From Membranipora membranacea (taxonomy: Eukaryota; Bryozoa; Gymnolaemata; Cheilostomatida; Membraniporidae), in contig OU612069.1 of assembly GCA_914767715.1 (NCBI GenBank), forward strand, positions 13,203,387 through 13,267,386: 64,000 nucleotides of DNA, given 5' to 3'. The translations under genes were made by a program, and so were the position numbers. Position 1 is the stretch's first letter; every line of letters starts with the position of its first letter. The notes beneath the pieces were generated by a model. It did no database searches. It had not been told where the DNA came from and was given only the letters and a program-made list of their open reading frames with translations. This document shows, piece after piece, positions 1 through 13,231 of the stretch.

Positions 1-693
1 GCATTGTTATTGTAGGTAGTCGCCACTTCAGGATGATTGTCTCCTAATGTGTCCAGGTAGATTTGTAGTGCTTTATGGTAAAATTCCATAGCATTATCGT
101 AGTCTGCTTTGTCACTATACACAAAAGCAATGTTATTGTAGGTGATTGCCACATCAGGATGATTGTCGCCTAATGTGTCCAATTAGATTATGAGGCATTT
201 ATGGTAGTACTCCAGAGCCTTATCATTGTCTGCTCTATCACTGTACGCACTAGCCAAGCCTCCATATGACTCAGCCACATTGATATGACTTTCACCGTGT
301 AAGTCATGGTCGATTCGAAGAGCGTTGCAGTAATGAAGAAGAGCATCATCAACAAATCCAAAATCATTCATCACATCAGCACTTTGACGAATTAGTGTGG
401 TATCATCTGGCGACCTCTTAATGAGAAGCTTTAACTGGCTGATGTACCAACTTCTCATATGTACTTTCACTTGCTGATTCACACGTGAAAACCCACCATC
501 TGACTCTCTAATGGCTTTAGATATAAGCTCTAGTTCTGACCTTGCGTGGCCTCTGCTTTTTCAGCCTGGATGTCGGATAAGGCCTGAACCACACAGTCAG
601 AATCCTGCATAACACCTGCTTTCAGCTCCTCAGCCTCATTGTATGGAATATCTATTGATAGCTTTACTTTGGATTCGCTATCACATTGTGGAT
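1..693 (-). pseudogene. Kinesin-light-chain-like TPR gene fragment, broken
   Basis: Read on the minus strand, this fragment encodes an alpha-helical region followed by at least three tetratricopeptide units of the kinesin-light-chain type, with motifs such as LGDNHPDVAITYNN and DNAMEFYHKAL. The gene runs off the left edge. TPR arrays of this kind are protein-binding scaffolds. Two lesions suggest it is dead. An in-frame TAA at 183-185 falls where the neighbouring TPR unit has TAC (Tyr). A frameshift near 540 separates the upstream reading (ending near QAEKAEATQ) from the downstream one (starting SELELISKAIRES). A splice acceptor (TTTGAG before 693) fits the high-coordinate end of the exon. 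The TPR identity is secure. The pseudogene call rests on two single-site lesions that sequencing error or unusual splicing could mimic. Confidence 0.7.
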
Positions 694-747
694 CTCAAAG
701 AGGCACCACATAATTATGGGTGTGGAGTGTAGGAGTGTTTGCGGTCT

Positions 748-828
748 GGGCCAGGCTGGGAATCAAGCACGGGACCTCTCAATTGATTGATCCATGCCCT
801 GCCCATTGCACCACCACAACTCTCTAAT
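748..828 (-). repeat. tRNA-like (SINE-type) segment
   Basis: On the minus strand there is a weak A-box-like stretch (GTGGTGCAATGGGCAGG) and, about 40 bases on, a B-box-like GCTTGATTCCC. The stems do not form a convincing functional tRNA. The most likely reading is a tRNA-derived SINE relic. Confidence 0.35.
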
Positions 829-2208
829 TATTAATTTACATTATATATAACTTAAAACTGAATTGGGGAATTTATAGAAACCAGTCATTTGGAAGTATTT
901 TAGCTTGTGTTGATAAGCACATCAAGACAGGATAGAAATAATTGGGCCTCATTCAAATAGCCAAATAACCTTTCCTGATGGCTGCAAAATAGTCTTCGTA
1001 AAAAGGCTGTGCAGGCAGAATGCTCGTAATGGTCTGTTGGATGCTCAATTCACTAATGACTGAACATCGACACAGAACATTCACTTCTTTATACAACTTG
1101 AATGATTATGATGTTAGGTCTGTATGGAGTTACCCCTTTCTGATGAGAGGGAAGGCAAATCAATACAAAACGTGTCAAGTTTTTCTAGATCATACTGAGT
1201 CCCCTAGTTTGCTCTGAAATTTAAACTTTTCTGTGTGATGTGTTCTTCAGTTTTAAATAAACTTATAAATTGTATGCCAATATGAGAGTAATTAATTTTT
1301 CATGAATAATAAAAAAGTGCAAAAAGTGTCTAAAAAAGTCATCTGTATCATAGCAAAATGGATATTTGATATTTGGTTACGATGGGTTCTCTGCTTCCAA
1401 AACACTCTTGGGCTTATGATTTCACTAGCTTTTATACGTTGGTGGACTTCTTGATTTGGACGATAGCAGATGATGTCGGTTTGTACAGAAGAGGTTGGGC
1501 TCTTCAAAATATTACATTACAGAATAAGTCTTGTTCTGTATGCTACGTAGTCTGAGCCAACACGCGGGTGTTGTGAAGCATGTTGTGGGACATGTGTTAC
1601 AGCTCTCGTGTTAAGACATGTCCCACAACATGTCTTACAACACCTGTCGCCAGCAATAGTTTTTAGTGGCCATTCAGAACTGCATAAATTTTTTTTATTA
1701 TACTCTGATTGACTATAAGTATATAAAAAAATTGTTATTTGTTGATGAATATGACTGTATTCGTTAGGAGACATCCCCTTAGACAAAAAATCCAAGGCTA
1801 TAACCACAGCATCAAAATGGCTGCCGCACTCTCCTGGCGAGAGAATTTGTACTTTTCCAGCTTTAGGGTGTCTCTCTTAGTGTCGGGGTCACATATGCCT
1901 GTTGCAAATTCCATTAAAGGTCAAACAAGATATGTGTTCATCTGTGATTTGATTTTTGATTGAGCGGGGGATGGTGGTGTCTCCTGCGTCCTTGGTGTTC
2001 ACATTTCTGAAGGGTTATTCCTCGCAGATTTCACAGATTAACTATGTTTATACTCAGTGGTCAATGCTCAAAATTTAACTGTGCTTGTCAATGGAAAGAA
2101 TGAACAACTGGAATTGAAGGAGATTGCTTGTGTTATGATTATTTGAGTCAGGAAGAGTTATGTTAGCCTGCCCAGGTTAAGTTATTTCCACAAACTCTCT
2201 GTTTAAGA
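829..2208. other. Intergenic, no gene recognised
   Basis: Only short open frames with no recognisable domain are present, several overlapping on opposite strands. The one structured feature is the hairpin at 1567-1644, listed separately. Confidence 0.5.
1567..1644. repeat. Near-perfect 29-bp hairpin
   Basis: The arm at 1567-1595 pairs with 1616-1644 across a 20-base loop. 26 of 29 positions match, including the run CATGTTGTGGGACATGT. It could be a minimal foldback MITE or a small-RNA precursor; the sequence alone does not decide. Confidence 0.6.
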
Positions 2209-2840
2209 AGTTGTCTTTCCACCTTATTTTGTACTTGGGCTATTATTGGCCAATCGGCTCTCTTCGTTGTGATCATAAACCAATGATATCACATAAAGAA
2301 CACATATACAGCGACTCAAGTCCTCACACTTTCATTTAAATTTTGGAAAAAGCAGTTTTATAAAAGAAGGACCAAACTCAGCAAACCTGTTGTTGTTTGG
2401 TAATCAGAGCAAGCAGAGGCAAGCCAGCCATTTAGGGATTAAGTGTTCAGAAAGGCTCGCTCCCATTTCCTGTTTGATAGCATTTTCATAGGTTAGATCT
2501 TATGTGCTTGGATGGCACCGAAAAGGAACACGCATATATATATATGATATAAAAAATAAGTTATTACTGTACTGTAAGTAAGTAACAATAGTAAGTGTAA
2601 CAAAAGCATGCAAGTCACAGGGGCCTATGACAGATGCATTGTGGGTCCTGACACGCTCTGCAGCATTACTGTATGCATTTGGGGCACCTGCCATGATGTT
2701 ATATTTCCCTAAATTCATTCATAGACTTGGTCCTGTCTTATTTGACTTTATTATTCTCACAAGTATACAGTAGAGTAGACCTCTCATACTTATGGTCCTG
2801 ATCCGAACAGACCTGACTTAGACTATGAATGGCTTGCCAG

Positions 2841-2915
2841 TACCAACTGGTGTCGGGAATCAAACCTGGATCACAAGTCCTTATCCTAACTGACAGACCA
2901 CTCCTGAATCCGTTG
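2841..2915 (-). repeat. tRNA-like SINE segment
   Basis: The minus strand carries an A-box-like TGGTCTGTCAGTTAGG and a B-box-like GGTTTGATTCC at tRNA spacing. The segment is absent from the matching position of the right arm, as expected for a SINE inserted after the duplication. Confidence 0.5.
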
Positions 2916-3235
2916 TTGCATGTTGTGAGTGTGCTGCCCGGAACTGAGTACCATCCTCTCCTAAGTCTATGATATTTAGGCCTTATTATCTCGATGCCCC
3001 TCACTAGATTAAATGGTAACATATCTAGTATATGATACCCTATCTGATGGTCACTTGCAGAGTATTGTTCAGGCCCTGACAACCAGAACCAGTTCTCAAA
3101 AGTTCATTAGACTGAGAACCAAAGATAATGGTGAAAAGATGAGTTCACAACTAACTCTTAAGTAACCTCTGTGAAGAACTGTGTATAACAAAGGAGTCTA
3201 ACTAGTGGTTACTAAACAGGAAATCACTAAAATGA

Positions 3236-3301
3236 GGTGAGTTAGAGATCTACAATGAAGTCGGACCAGGTGAGTTAGAGATCTACAATGAAGTCGGACC
3301 A
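3236..3301. repeat. Perfect 33-bp tandem duplication
   Basis: The unit beginning GGTGAGTTAGAGATC occurs twice head to tail with a 33-base period. The right arm (about 62296-62330) has a single related copy, so the duplication is specific to the left arm. Confidence 0.8.
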
Positions 3302-4115
3302 GGATAACCGATCGAAAACTGCATGTATGAGATTTCGTTTTTCTTCCAATGCCCTCAAATGAGCTTGTTGCTTTGTCAATTTGTTACATCAGATGCATTG
3401 ATTAATAAAACTGGATTCCATGTGATTTTACCAAATGGAATCGTTCATATTCCTCATAAATTGATTGTTTTTTGCCTACATAGTGCATACAGAAGTCAAA
3501 TCCTTAGGCCACCTACATTGTTTGCTATTGATGACCTCATTCTCTACTCTCATTATTAGGGCATCAGTAGTAGTAGTTTCTTGGTGGGATCCTTGATAAC
3601 ACCATATACTCAATAATAAACACAGACAGGACACTATATAGGCAATATATGAGGCACTTAATTGTGGTTGATCTTGAAACATTGAACAGTGAAGTAGCAA
3701 TGATGCTATCATTGATTTGCCGCCAACAGTCCAGGTTTTTTTTGTTGATAACTCAAAAGATTTTGCTCAGATTCGAAGTTTAAAATCGCTTTACATTTAG
3801 CAGCTTCTCTTGATCAATTTACCCTTAACAATCAATCTGATCACGAAAAGCTGCTTAATCTATTGCAATTTTCACAGTCATAATCAGATGGAAATTGATT
3901 TCATGAAAAACCTTGCATATAACAAAATTACTTCTAGACCTACACAATTTAATGTTGTGGCTTGACCCGCAATTAAATGCCTCAATGCTTACGCTCCGAG
4001 TGTCCTGTTTAGGTTTATTATCAAGTCTATGGTTAACGCCCCTGTCTAGAGGATCCCAAACTGCTCTCTGCTTCCTTTAAATACTCACAACCACATGTCT
4101 TATAATTGATTTCAG

Positions 4116-7100
4116 CAGTAAAGTGTTGTTGAAAGCTTACTCAGCTCCGAAATGGGCTCAAGTGTTGAAGGATATACCCACCAATACAATACAGGTATAT
4201 ATGAAACAACATTTCATTCATCTTGTTTTGTTATTAAGGCAGCCAACTACTAAATGTTGATACCTGAATCATGTGTTGTGAATCATGGGTTTACAGTGTT
4301 GACCGCACACCCATGCAGATCCAGTTAATCTAATTTGTCAGGGTTGAAGTTGACATGCCAGAGATTAAGGGGATCATGAACTGCCATGCTATTCATTTGA
4401 ATAATCTCCCGATTGCCCATAACTACAGACTGGTATGAAAATACAATTACTCTCCCACAATGCAGTTGCAGCGTATCAGTAGGGGATGCAACTCCAACGC
4501 AGATAAATTGGATCATGCTTGATCTGATAGCCATGTTGACTGAAGCTGACTATCAGCAAGATACTAAAATGTCGACCATCATCTTCAGACCCTAAGGAGT
4601 TAGCAGTTTTATTGCAGCATTCACATAATCTGTTATGTCTGAAGCAGGCTGTGCGCGGGTGTGAAGTTCTGGGTCACGGTGTCTATTGAGGCAACCACCC
4701 TTTTACACTCACCAAACAGTAAACACGTATATGCCTTAATTAAAATTTCTTTTCTTGACTCCAACCCAACAGCCTACAGACTGTTAGAGCAGAAACAATA
4801 TTATCACATTGCTAAAATGAAACATGTACCTACTATTAATTTTACATGATTCTACTTTTTGTTAACTCTTCTAGGCACAGTCTTGTTAACTCAACAAAAA
4901 TATGTGATGCAACGTCAACGAGAAATGTTAGTTGTAAATCAGTTAAAGCAACTAAAAATGCTTGCTATGAAAAATTTTTTTGAGTTAAATCAATGGTACA
5001 GCAGACGATTTCTCTTATTTTCTTCTTGTTCAAGAGGAGGTAAGGAATCCACTCACTGTCCTGGAGACCTTTAGCTAATAAATATATACAATGTGATTGG
5101 CTGAGGGTGATTATACAGACCAATCAGCATGTAGCATTGTTATATTGACATGATACTGTGCTTGCCTCATATCCAAAATGATCAAACCCTTACTATGCTT
5201 CAAAGTATGTAATCTCTTATGTTTACAGCTTGCGATGAAACCGACACCAATACAGACCTGGAGATTGCCGGGGTTGCCAGCTGGTTATCAGGTGTACGTT
5301 AAAAGAGACGACATGACTGGAAGTACCCTTGGTGGTAATAAGGTAATCAGATGATCATAGTTAGAATGCCTCGGATTATTTGCCCATCGTTATTTTTAAT
5401 TGTGTTCAAACATCTCATGCCATTCAGGCAGAAATGATATGGATGTCAGGATCGACTTGATATTAGGAATCCCCCTTTTGATGTTTCGAAAAATATATTG
5501 AGGTTTAAGCGTCTTTGTCGGTGAGAAGGAATTAAGTGTGATGACCAGAGAGCCATCTGGCTCAGAAATCGCAGCCCTGCAATTCATAACTCGCCCATCC
5601 CCCCCATGCATTGGGATGTGTCGTGTGATAAGATCCCTGAAATTGATCATTTTTATTTTTTGTCAGTTTTTCTAAGCACTGATCTAGGGACATTGCTCTT
5701 CACATGACAGGCAGAAGAGGGTGAAGTCTGACACAAGATATACATAATAGTGCAGAGGAATCTTGATATCGACAGTCAGCTAAGCAATCAGTTGGACTTG
5801 TTGCTCAACTATAGTCTGTGTACATGGACTGCTGCCTTCTTTGACAAACAATTGTTTAGTCACTCAGATAGCAGTGTTCCTTTGAACAAGAGTGCACACT
5901 ATTATTAGATCTGTAAAACTGAATCTTATCTTTGCATTTTTAACTTGATTGGCTTTTTTTTATTAGGTTAGAAAGCTGGAGTTTTTACTCGCAGATGCCA
6001 TCAGTGAAGGTTGCAGACATGTGATTAGCTGTGGTTCTATACAGAGTAATCATACTCGGGCCGTAGCCTCAGCTTGTGCAGAACTTGGGTTACACACACA
6101 TCTCTTCTTAAGATCCGACATCAAGGTAGTGTAATTGGTTAATATTATATTATGTTGAAGTTCTCACATGTGAATTTTGATATTACCAGCCTAGTAGAGT
6201 AACGTAATACTGGAGAGAAACCTATCTTTTTCACACTTGTTTACTCAACCTCATCGCTTCAAATAAACACTTTCCTAAGCTAGCTAAATGTGATGCTAGG
6301 TAACATTAAGTAGTCATAAAATGACTTAACTTAACTCTAGCTAATATTTACGCACCTAGGGTAGATTGCAAATGCATCAACTTACTACCTGAGACTGGTT
6401 GGCGTTTTGTACATTGACAGGGTCACTGGTAGTGGCATTCCATTATCAACCCCCCCCCCAACCTCTCAAACATGGGTGGGTGATGATGTCACTACAAGCG
6501 ATTCTGTGAGAGTATAAACACTTTATAACTCTGGGACATGAGCAGATCTCTGTAAATATACTGTTATAAAATAGTCTGTCGATACCATTTCAAAAATCAG
6601 TAGATGGGGATCAACTCCTAACTCCTAATACAAGCAAATCCGATGCAACATATCTAGCTAGGTGTGGATTGTTTTCTCATAATATATCAGCCTTATATCG
6701 TAGTAGATTTTCCTTAATTAAGCACTTTTCAAGTTATATTATTCATATATTGCTGTTTATTAGATTATTATGAAGATTTGGAGGAAACTTATAAACTTTC
6801 TCCCAATCTATGAGATTGATAGCGTGTTGTCTTTTATTGGTTTTGAGGTTAGATTTTATGATATTCAAAGTATTTTAATGATTGAAAAACTGACTAATTT
6901 ATTAATTCTCTGCAGTATTTTGCACACCTCTACCGTCTGGTCAAAGAATTTAATAATTTATATTTGTAACAGGACGTATCTGAGGTGAAGTTTGACGGGA
7001 ATTTGTTGATAAGTCGGCTTAGCGGTGCTAATATACAGTTCATAGAAAGGCGATCACCTTATATAACACATATTAAACCTAGAATGGAGAAACTGGCTCT

Positions 7101-10100
7101 GAAAATCAAGTAAGTAAGTCCTTACTGTAGCAATGTCAATGTTGAGCCGCTGATGAATTTTTTCTAGCTGTATGAAGAATCAATTTTGGAACTCTTTTGG
7201 TTAGGAAATAGAAAACAATCTTTCACCTATCTTACTAGGTGTTGGCTAGCACGTTATGTTGCATATATCCAAAAACAATTTGAATATTGGTAGTCGAAGA
7301 CAATGGTTCACAATCATATTGTTCTGAAGTTGTCTTATCAATGCTTTGATAGAATACAACTTCTCATTGTCTCTTGCCATTACACTGTTGTAGGAGGGAG
7401 GGTGGGATATACACCCTCCCTGGTTGTAGCATAGTACCAGTCCATGATAGCACATGACTAGAGTATCGGACATGCATATGTGCACACATACATTCATACC
7501 CTATTCAGTTCAAGTTCGAGTTCAATACTCGCCGGAAGAAAAGTTCCCCTTTTACTAGAACTACTTTTACGAGCACATACTCACTCACCCTCTTTACTGG
7601 ATCAACTAAATTCTAGCTAACATTTACACCTCTTGGGTATATATATGCATTCATGCAGGTAAATAATACATACACATTCCGCTCTCCCCGTTAGACCTAA
7701 GTCTATTTTAGTATCATTCTGTTGCAGAGAGAAGACTGGTGAGGACTCCTACCTTATCCCAGTAGGTGGTTCTGTACCACTTGGGAACTGGGGCTATCTT
7801 GAATGTTTTGAAGAAATCATTAGCCAGGTAACAATAACAAAATCTGCTGGCTTGTATCGGCTTTGTTCGCATGATAAGGCAACTCGGAAATTAAATTATG
7901 AAGCGCGGCTTAGGAACCCAGCTACATCATGATAGTATACGCTTATTAAATGAGACATTGCTTGAAAAGACATTGTGACTTATATCTTATTATTGAGACA
8001 CATGCAATGTTAATGTGACTAGTGATGGAAAATTGTCAGATTTTGGGGAGGCGGGACAAGACCGAGACAACAAGAAAATTCGAGACCGGGATGAGACTGA
8101 GACATATCGATGCAGATAAAACATTCTTCAGATATCACAATTTATAAGAATGATGGATATTCATCCACTAATCACTAGTGCAATTAGCTAATAGTACATG
8201 TTAAGGTTGATTCAGTTTGTGATATCATCTAGACATAAGGAACTTTGTTGAGACCAAGTTTCATCAAATTCTGTCAAGTATTTATTGAATTATAGATGTC
8301 TGAAGAAAGCATCATGTAGTGTTGTAAGCCGTTCATAATAATCACAGCAAAAGTATGACTGATAGCTATGTTTCATCATTGTATAATCTCAGTTTCCAGT
8401 GAGGTAAAATATACATAAATCATAAAATCCATAGCGGACTGTAGATCACAAGGTCTCCGGTTCGAGTCCAATTGCAGGCAGTATTTTGACCAGTTATAAC
8501 CATTTCCAATGAATTCGTCCCAACATGGAACAAGAGTTGTCTGTCTCGACAAGACAAGATACTGTCTCCGGAATTGTCTCGGATCGTTGCCATCACTAAG
8601 TGTGACCCCCCTCCTGGCCGAGCTTATTCGAACCAACCTAGGTTCAGGTCTAAGGGACCCATAGCTCAAACAACACTAAAATTAATTTTCTGAAGTTATT
8701 GATTGTCCTTTATTTTATTAATTGTTTAAGGGAGTAGAGATAGATGATATTGTCTGTGTCTGTGGCAGCGGAGGTATGGCTGCCGGACTAGCTATAGCAA
8801 ACTACCTGTGTGGATCTCCTTACAGGTGAGATTAGATTGTGATCTGATGCTGTTCCTAAGAGCCATTAGTTACGACCCCCCCCCCCAAAGATATGCTATT
8901 TATCATTCAAAGTCTCTATCAAAGAGAGCTGTAGCAAGCTCTGAGACAGCGTCTGGATACAGTAAAAGCTACAAGCTTTACCGGTTTTTCTCAATTATAA
9001 ACATGCCCATATATCATACCCATGGTTGTAAATATGGCAGTAAAAATGTGTTTAGATCCTTATATCCCCTTCCCTTGTTCCTCTCCTGATCAGATTACAG
9101 AGTGCTGATGGGTCGTATTTTAATTTGCATTGGAGAACGAGGTGTGTTAATGTGCGGAGGACTGGCATCACAACGAATAACAAGAATAAGTGCAAATGAG
9201 TAAAGAGAAACCACCACTCTCTCATCGATACCCTGCTCCTTCCTTTGCCTTCCTTTTATTATGTTCTACTAATTGATTTGCTTGTTTGTCTGCCTTAAAG
9301 CCATAAGTTACGTCTTCTCAGATTGGTTATCATTTGAAGGTCTCAGTCTGTTAAGAACTGCAAAATATTTAAGAAAACCCACAACTATCTCTCATTGAGT
9401 GTCTATCCTCATAATTATCCCTGCTCCTTCCTTTGCATTCGTTCAATTACATAACCTAGCTGTGATCTTTTCAGGATACATGGAGTGCTTGTATGTGATG
9501 GACCTGCATACTTTAATGGTTTTATCAACGACAGCCTCTCAGCTTATGGACTCGCAGATAGAGTCAAGAGCGAGGATATAATCACACTACACGATGATTA
9601 CAAACATCCCGGATATGATAGGAATCTACTGGAACAACTTGGTATGTCAAATGGCTGTTTTCTATTATTCTTCTCGGTATTGAAATGATTCACAACTAGT
9701 TGGTTGAAAACTATATGAAGTATCGGGCAAGGCTGGTACTTATGCTCTTATGCAAGCTCAGAAATGACCACTCAGGTGTCATCTGCAAGCAGGTACAATT
9801 GGTCCCCCATCAATAGAGAACACATCTGGAATCCGTTTGTGTAATATGATTGATGACTTAACTTAGTAGTAGAAAAAGCAGCAACTTTCCTTCAGCTTAG
9901 TTGTATAGGCAGATATAGTCTTTGTTATTTGGAGAGTTTTTAAAATAGCTCTGTTAATAAATATATGTAATATTTAGTGTCAATAAGTCGATGCCAACCA
10001 AGGTCAGAAAGTTGTCTGCTCTCAGACATTTGGTGGATAACTCTGAAATGAAATGTTTGTATCACTTTTTCTCTTTTTTCTTGCCAATAAATCACTTTAT

Positions 10101-11123
10101 TGGAGGATCTGAATGTTTACCCATATGTATTTACTCAACTCAAGATAGAGAGTCGGGGTCCTTGGATCTTGTGGAATATTAGTATACTGATCAACATTTA
10201 TATTGACATCTATACTATAACAAATAGTAATAATTGATTAATGAAATATCTTCTGAACTTTGTTTCGGATAGATCTACACCTATGTGAAATCTCTACTTT
10301 CAGATTTTATAGCTGACACAGCTGAGCAGACAGGTATATTGTTAGATAATTGTTATACTGGTAAAGCTGCCTATGGGATGAATCATCTCCTCCGTAATAA
10401 ACCTGAGGTGTTCAAAGGCAAGAGGATAATGTTCTTACATTCAGGTGAGAGTTGTGTCCACCACTGCGTGTTTGGTTGCAAGGGGAGTTAACTTCTATCG
10501 AGTGCAACTCTTTTATTGTATGAAAATACTGTTATAATGTTCGAGACCTGCCTTGAAAACATACTATTCCGAAAGTTCTGGCGGAATCAAACTGAAGTAG
10601 CTTTTACTTTGCTGTCACCTCCCTGCTGAAAAGATGCCTGATATTCTTACACTAAACACATGTGTATTGTTCTTCTATTGAATTGAATTTTCCTACGTGG
10701 GGATGAAGATACTAATTTTAAGGGGCAATCTGTTCACAAGTGCCATCAAAGTAACCCGGGTGTATGCTCATTTGGATCAAAAAGTAGCTGTTTAGTTGTC
10801 TGGGGATTTTTGCTGTTCTGAATGCAGCTTTTTTGTTATGCGGATGCAACTATGGATATGTTTTTGGAAAAGTTGTTCTCAACTGTCAACAAATTCACAG
10901 TGTGGATGCTCATTAGGATCAAGAGGTAGATATAACTAAATTAATTGTGCATAGCAGCCAGGGATCCCTGGATCACATGTAAGCTACAAGTTAAAATGCT
11001 GTGTTTCTTTTTAAAGGTGGTGTATTCTCAATGCAGACAGAACAGATCAGTCAATCCCTCCTCTCTCGGTTAGCTAGAGGGACAATTTTTCTGTCAACCC
11101 CACTGGATACAAATGAAGACTGA
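4116..11123 (+). CDS. D-cysteine desulfhydrase / ACC-deaminase family enzyme
   Basis: This is a PLP-dependent fold-type II enzyme. Family members degrade D-cysteine to pyruvate, H2S and ammonia, or deaminate ACC. Nine exons fit: 4116-4194, 5229-5342, 5967-6125, 6973-7109, 7728-7827, 8731-8825, 9475-9641, 10304-10444 and 11017-11123 (stop TGA 11121-11123). All introns are GT-AG, all phases agree, and the joined frame is 365 codons. Hallmarks are PTPIQTW, KRDDMTGSTLGGNK (the K is the expected PLP lysine), SCGSIQSNHTRAVASA, PVGGSVPLGNWGY, the phosphate-binding GSGGMAAGLA, and DNCYTGKAAYGMNH. Length is normal for the family apart from the start codon, which must lie in an upstream exon I could not place. 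No break was found. D-cysteine versus ACC specificity cannot be settled here; animal homologues are usually annotated D-cysteine desulfhydrase. Confidence 0.9.
8020..8598. mobile_element. Non-autonomous hAT-like DNA transposon
   Basis: Terminal inverted repeats beginning TAGTGATGG are flanked by near-identical 8-bp direct repeats (AATGTGAC at 8012-8019, AGTGTGAC at 8599-8606). Size and target duplication fit hAT MITEs. It lies in the intron between desulfhydrase exons five and six, has no long frame, and contains a tRNA-like B-box (GGTTCGAGTCC) near 8460. It was not seen in the right arm. Confidence 0.6.
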
Positions 11124-13227
11124 GGGGTATTTCCCCATGAAAATCTCAAAACTTTCTACACTACTACAACAATCGAGACATTCATATCATATTCTAACTC
11201 TCAGATTCCGTTAACCATCTATATATTTAATTTTCAAAGCTTTATATTCAAAATATATCAGTGACTAAATTGAAATTGGGCGTGCTGATAATTCTTATAT
11301 CTATCCCATAGCGTATATGTTCACGATAAATAAAGATTTATTTTTCCCGCAAATGATGGTTTTATTGTATCATATAACTTATAAAAATAACAATCACTCT
11401 GGCCCTCAGCTCCATCTGACAGGACATGAGTGCGAGTTAACTCCTTACTTCTGGCTACTTTTGTTGTTGGGCTGGTATAAGTTTTAAAAAAATAACATTT
11501 TTCTCTGTCAATCAACATATAAAATATTTTTTCTTTTGAGTTAGGGCTGATTTTGTAAAACTTTTTGGTAGAAGGAAAATTTTGGCAATAAAGTATTAAA
11601 AATAGAAGTTTGACATCATAAATGGATCAATTGTTACAAATATTTTGTTCATGTCACACATTGGCCGATTGGAACAATTTGTGTAACCTGAATACAAGCA
11701 AATGCAGTAATTTGACGGATAGCTTGTGAACCACTGATAAATGGATGAGGGATATATATCTGACCCTGAACAAGCTATGGCTATTCATGTATGTTTGCTG
11801 GCCCGCGTTTCTCATCATTGAAGGTCAGAATCTAGAATAGCTGACACTTTTGTCAAGCAGCTTGCCTGAGCTTTTTAAGGCTGTAACTGGGACGTCAATC
11901 AATGCATAACAGTAAAAGCTGCCAGATTTATAGCTTTATTAAGATCCTGACACAAAGCTTTATACTGATGGAATGTCTCCACAAATAGCCACGCTATGTA
12001 ATTTACCACTGACCCAAAAGTTCATATCAATGTAATGAAGAGATGACTGTGTTAGCTGCCTGTCTGGTATATCAGGAGACTGTGGCCTATATGACCAGCT
12101 CCTGTACTACATAAAACAGGGCACCGTTAAAATTATCAAAATGTCTGTTGACTTACTCTGTCACTGTACAAGTATCTATAGGGGATGGAGAAGGGCTCTC
12201 ATACTTGCATGCCCCTGATCCTGGCTTCCTGCCTGTGGGAGCAGTGGTGAGAGCTGCAGCTGGTTGGGGCACTCGTCCTGTGCGTCCTTGCCGGTGTGGC
12301 TTGTATTTTACCTTCGAGCTTTACAGTTGGGCTGTCTACATTCTAGCCGCGGGCTATCAGACTGTCCCTTTACTTTTTACATATTTCTATTGCAACAATC
12401 TACTTTAATTTTTCTCACTCAATTGCTCTATCTATATTATCAATTTTATCTCTAGCAATATACACAGAAAAAAGACAAGCATCTACACATTTATCGGTGG
12501 AAGGCATTGACCTCCATATCAAGAAAAGCATAATATTTTGCTTTTGACAAACAAGGGCAATGCACAAATAGCCAGCATTCTAAAAATGAATTAATCATCG
12601 TTCCGAAAGGAATTTCAATTCTGTTTGAAATTTCGAATACAAGACTATTTCCCAGCCCCCTTCTACTGACATGTCAATGTCCAAAAGGGCCGTCAGTAGA
12701 GGGGGGCAACTCCAGCGCTGGCAAAATGGATAATACTTGGTCGACTTTGTGGCAGCAATGTGTCATACTGACTCTCGTGATCTGACTGGGCATGTAGATC
12801 ACTGATAAACAGAGGCTATCATTACCACAAAGCAGGTGTCGTAAGGCTAAGTATGCATCATGCGTGACTTGAATTTGCGCATGTGCAAGAACAATGAGTT
12901 TAGTTTGGGTTCTGATTGCAACTTTGGAAAGGGGAAATGGGATATCCCCTGCATTAACTGTGAATCAAAATCAGCTTATAATGACAGGAGAGGATAACTA
13001 TTAATAACAAATCCACACGCTTTGGGGAGTATGTCACCAGAGCAGGTAGCCAATCAGATGGCTTCGGAATTCCGAGACTCAATTTTGTAGAGATCAGCTC
13101 ATGCCCAGAGCTGAGCATGTGAAGAATGGCAATGTGTTACCTGCAATTGATTACAATTATTTATTGTTGAGAAAATCGTAAAAGAAGCTTGCCTGAGTTT
13201 TTAAAGGATGTTACTGGGGCGTCAGTC
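11124..13227. other. Intergenic with dispersed repeats, no gene
   Basis: Nothing coding is recognised. Near 12650-12760 there is a stem of the type CCCCCTTCTACTGAC...GTCAGTAGAGGGGGG followed by CAACTCC. It belongs to a dispersed hairpin family also seen near 46330. Two diverged copies of a segment with GGGACGTCAATCAATG / GGGGCGTCAGTCAATG occur near 11890 and 13217. The second is the insertion site of the LTR element. Confidence 0.4.
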
Positions 13228-13231
13228 AATG

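Larger units (their letters stand above)
2209..11123 (+). repeat. Left arm of large inverted duplication
   Basis: This segment is homologous, in reverse orientation, to 47691-63448. Matching blocks occur in the same order on the opposite strand. Examples are 2209-2530 with about 63150-63448, 2960-3300 with about 62300-62590, the desulfhydrase exons, and intron DNA such as 6340-6620 with about 52330-52660. The arms differ by substitutions and by arm-specific transposon insertions, so the duplication is not recent. Confidence 0.8.
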
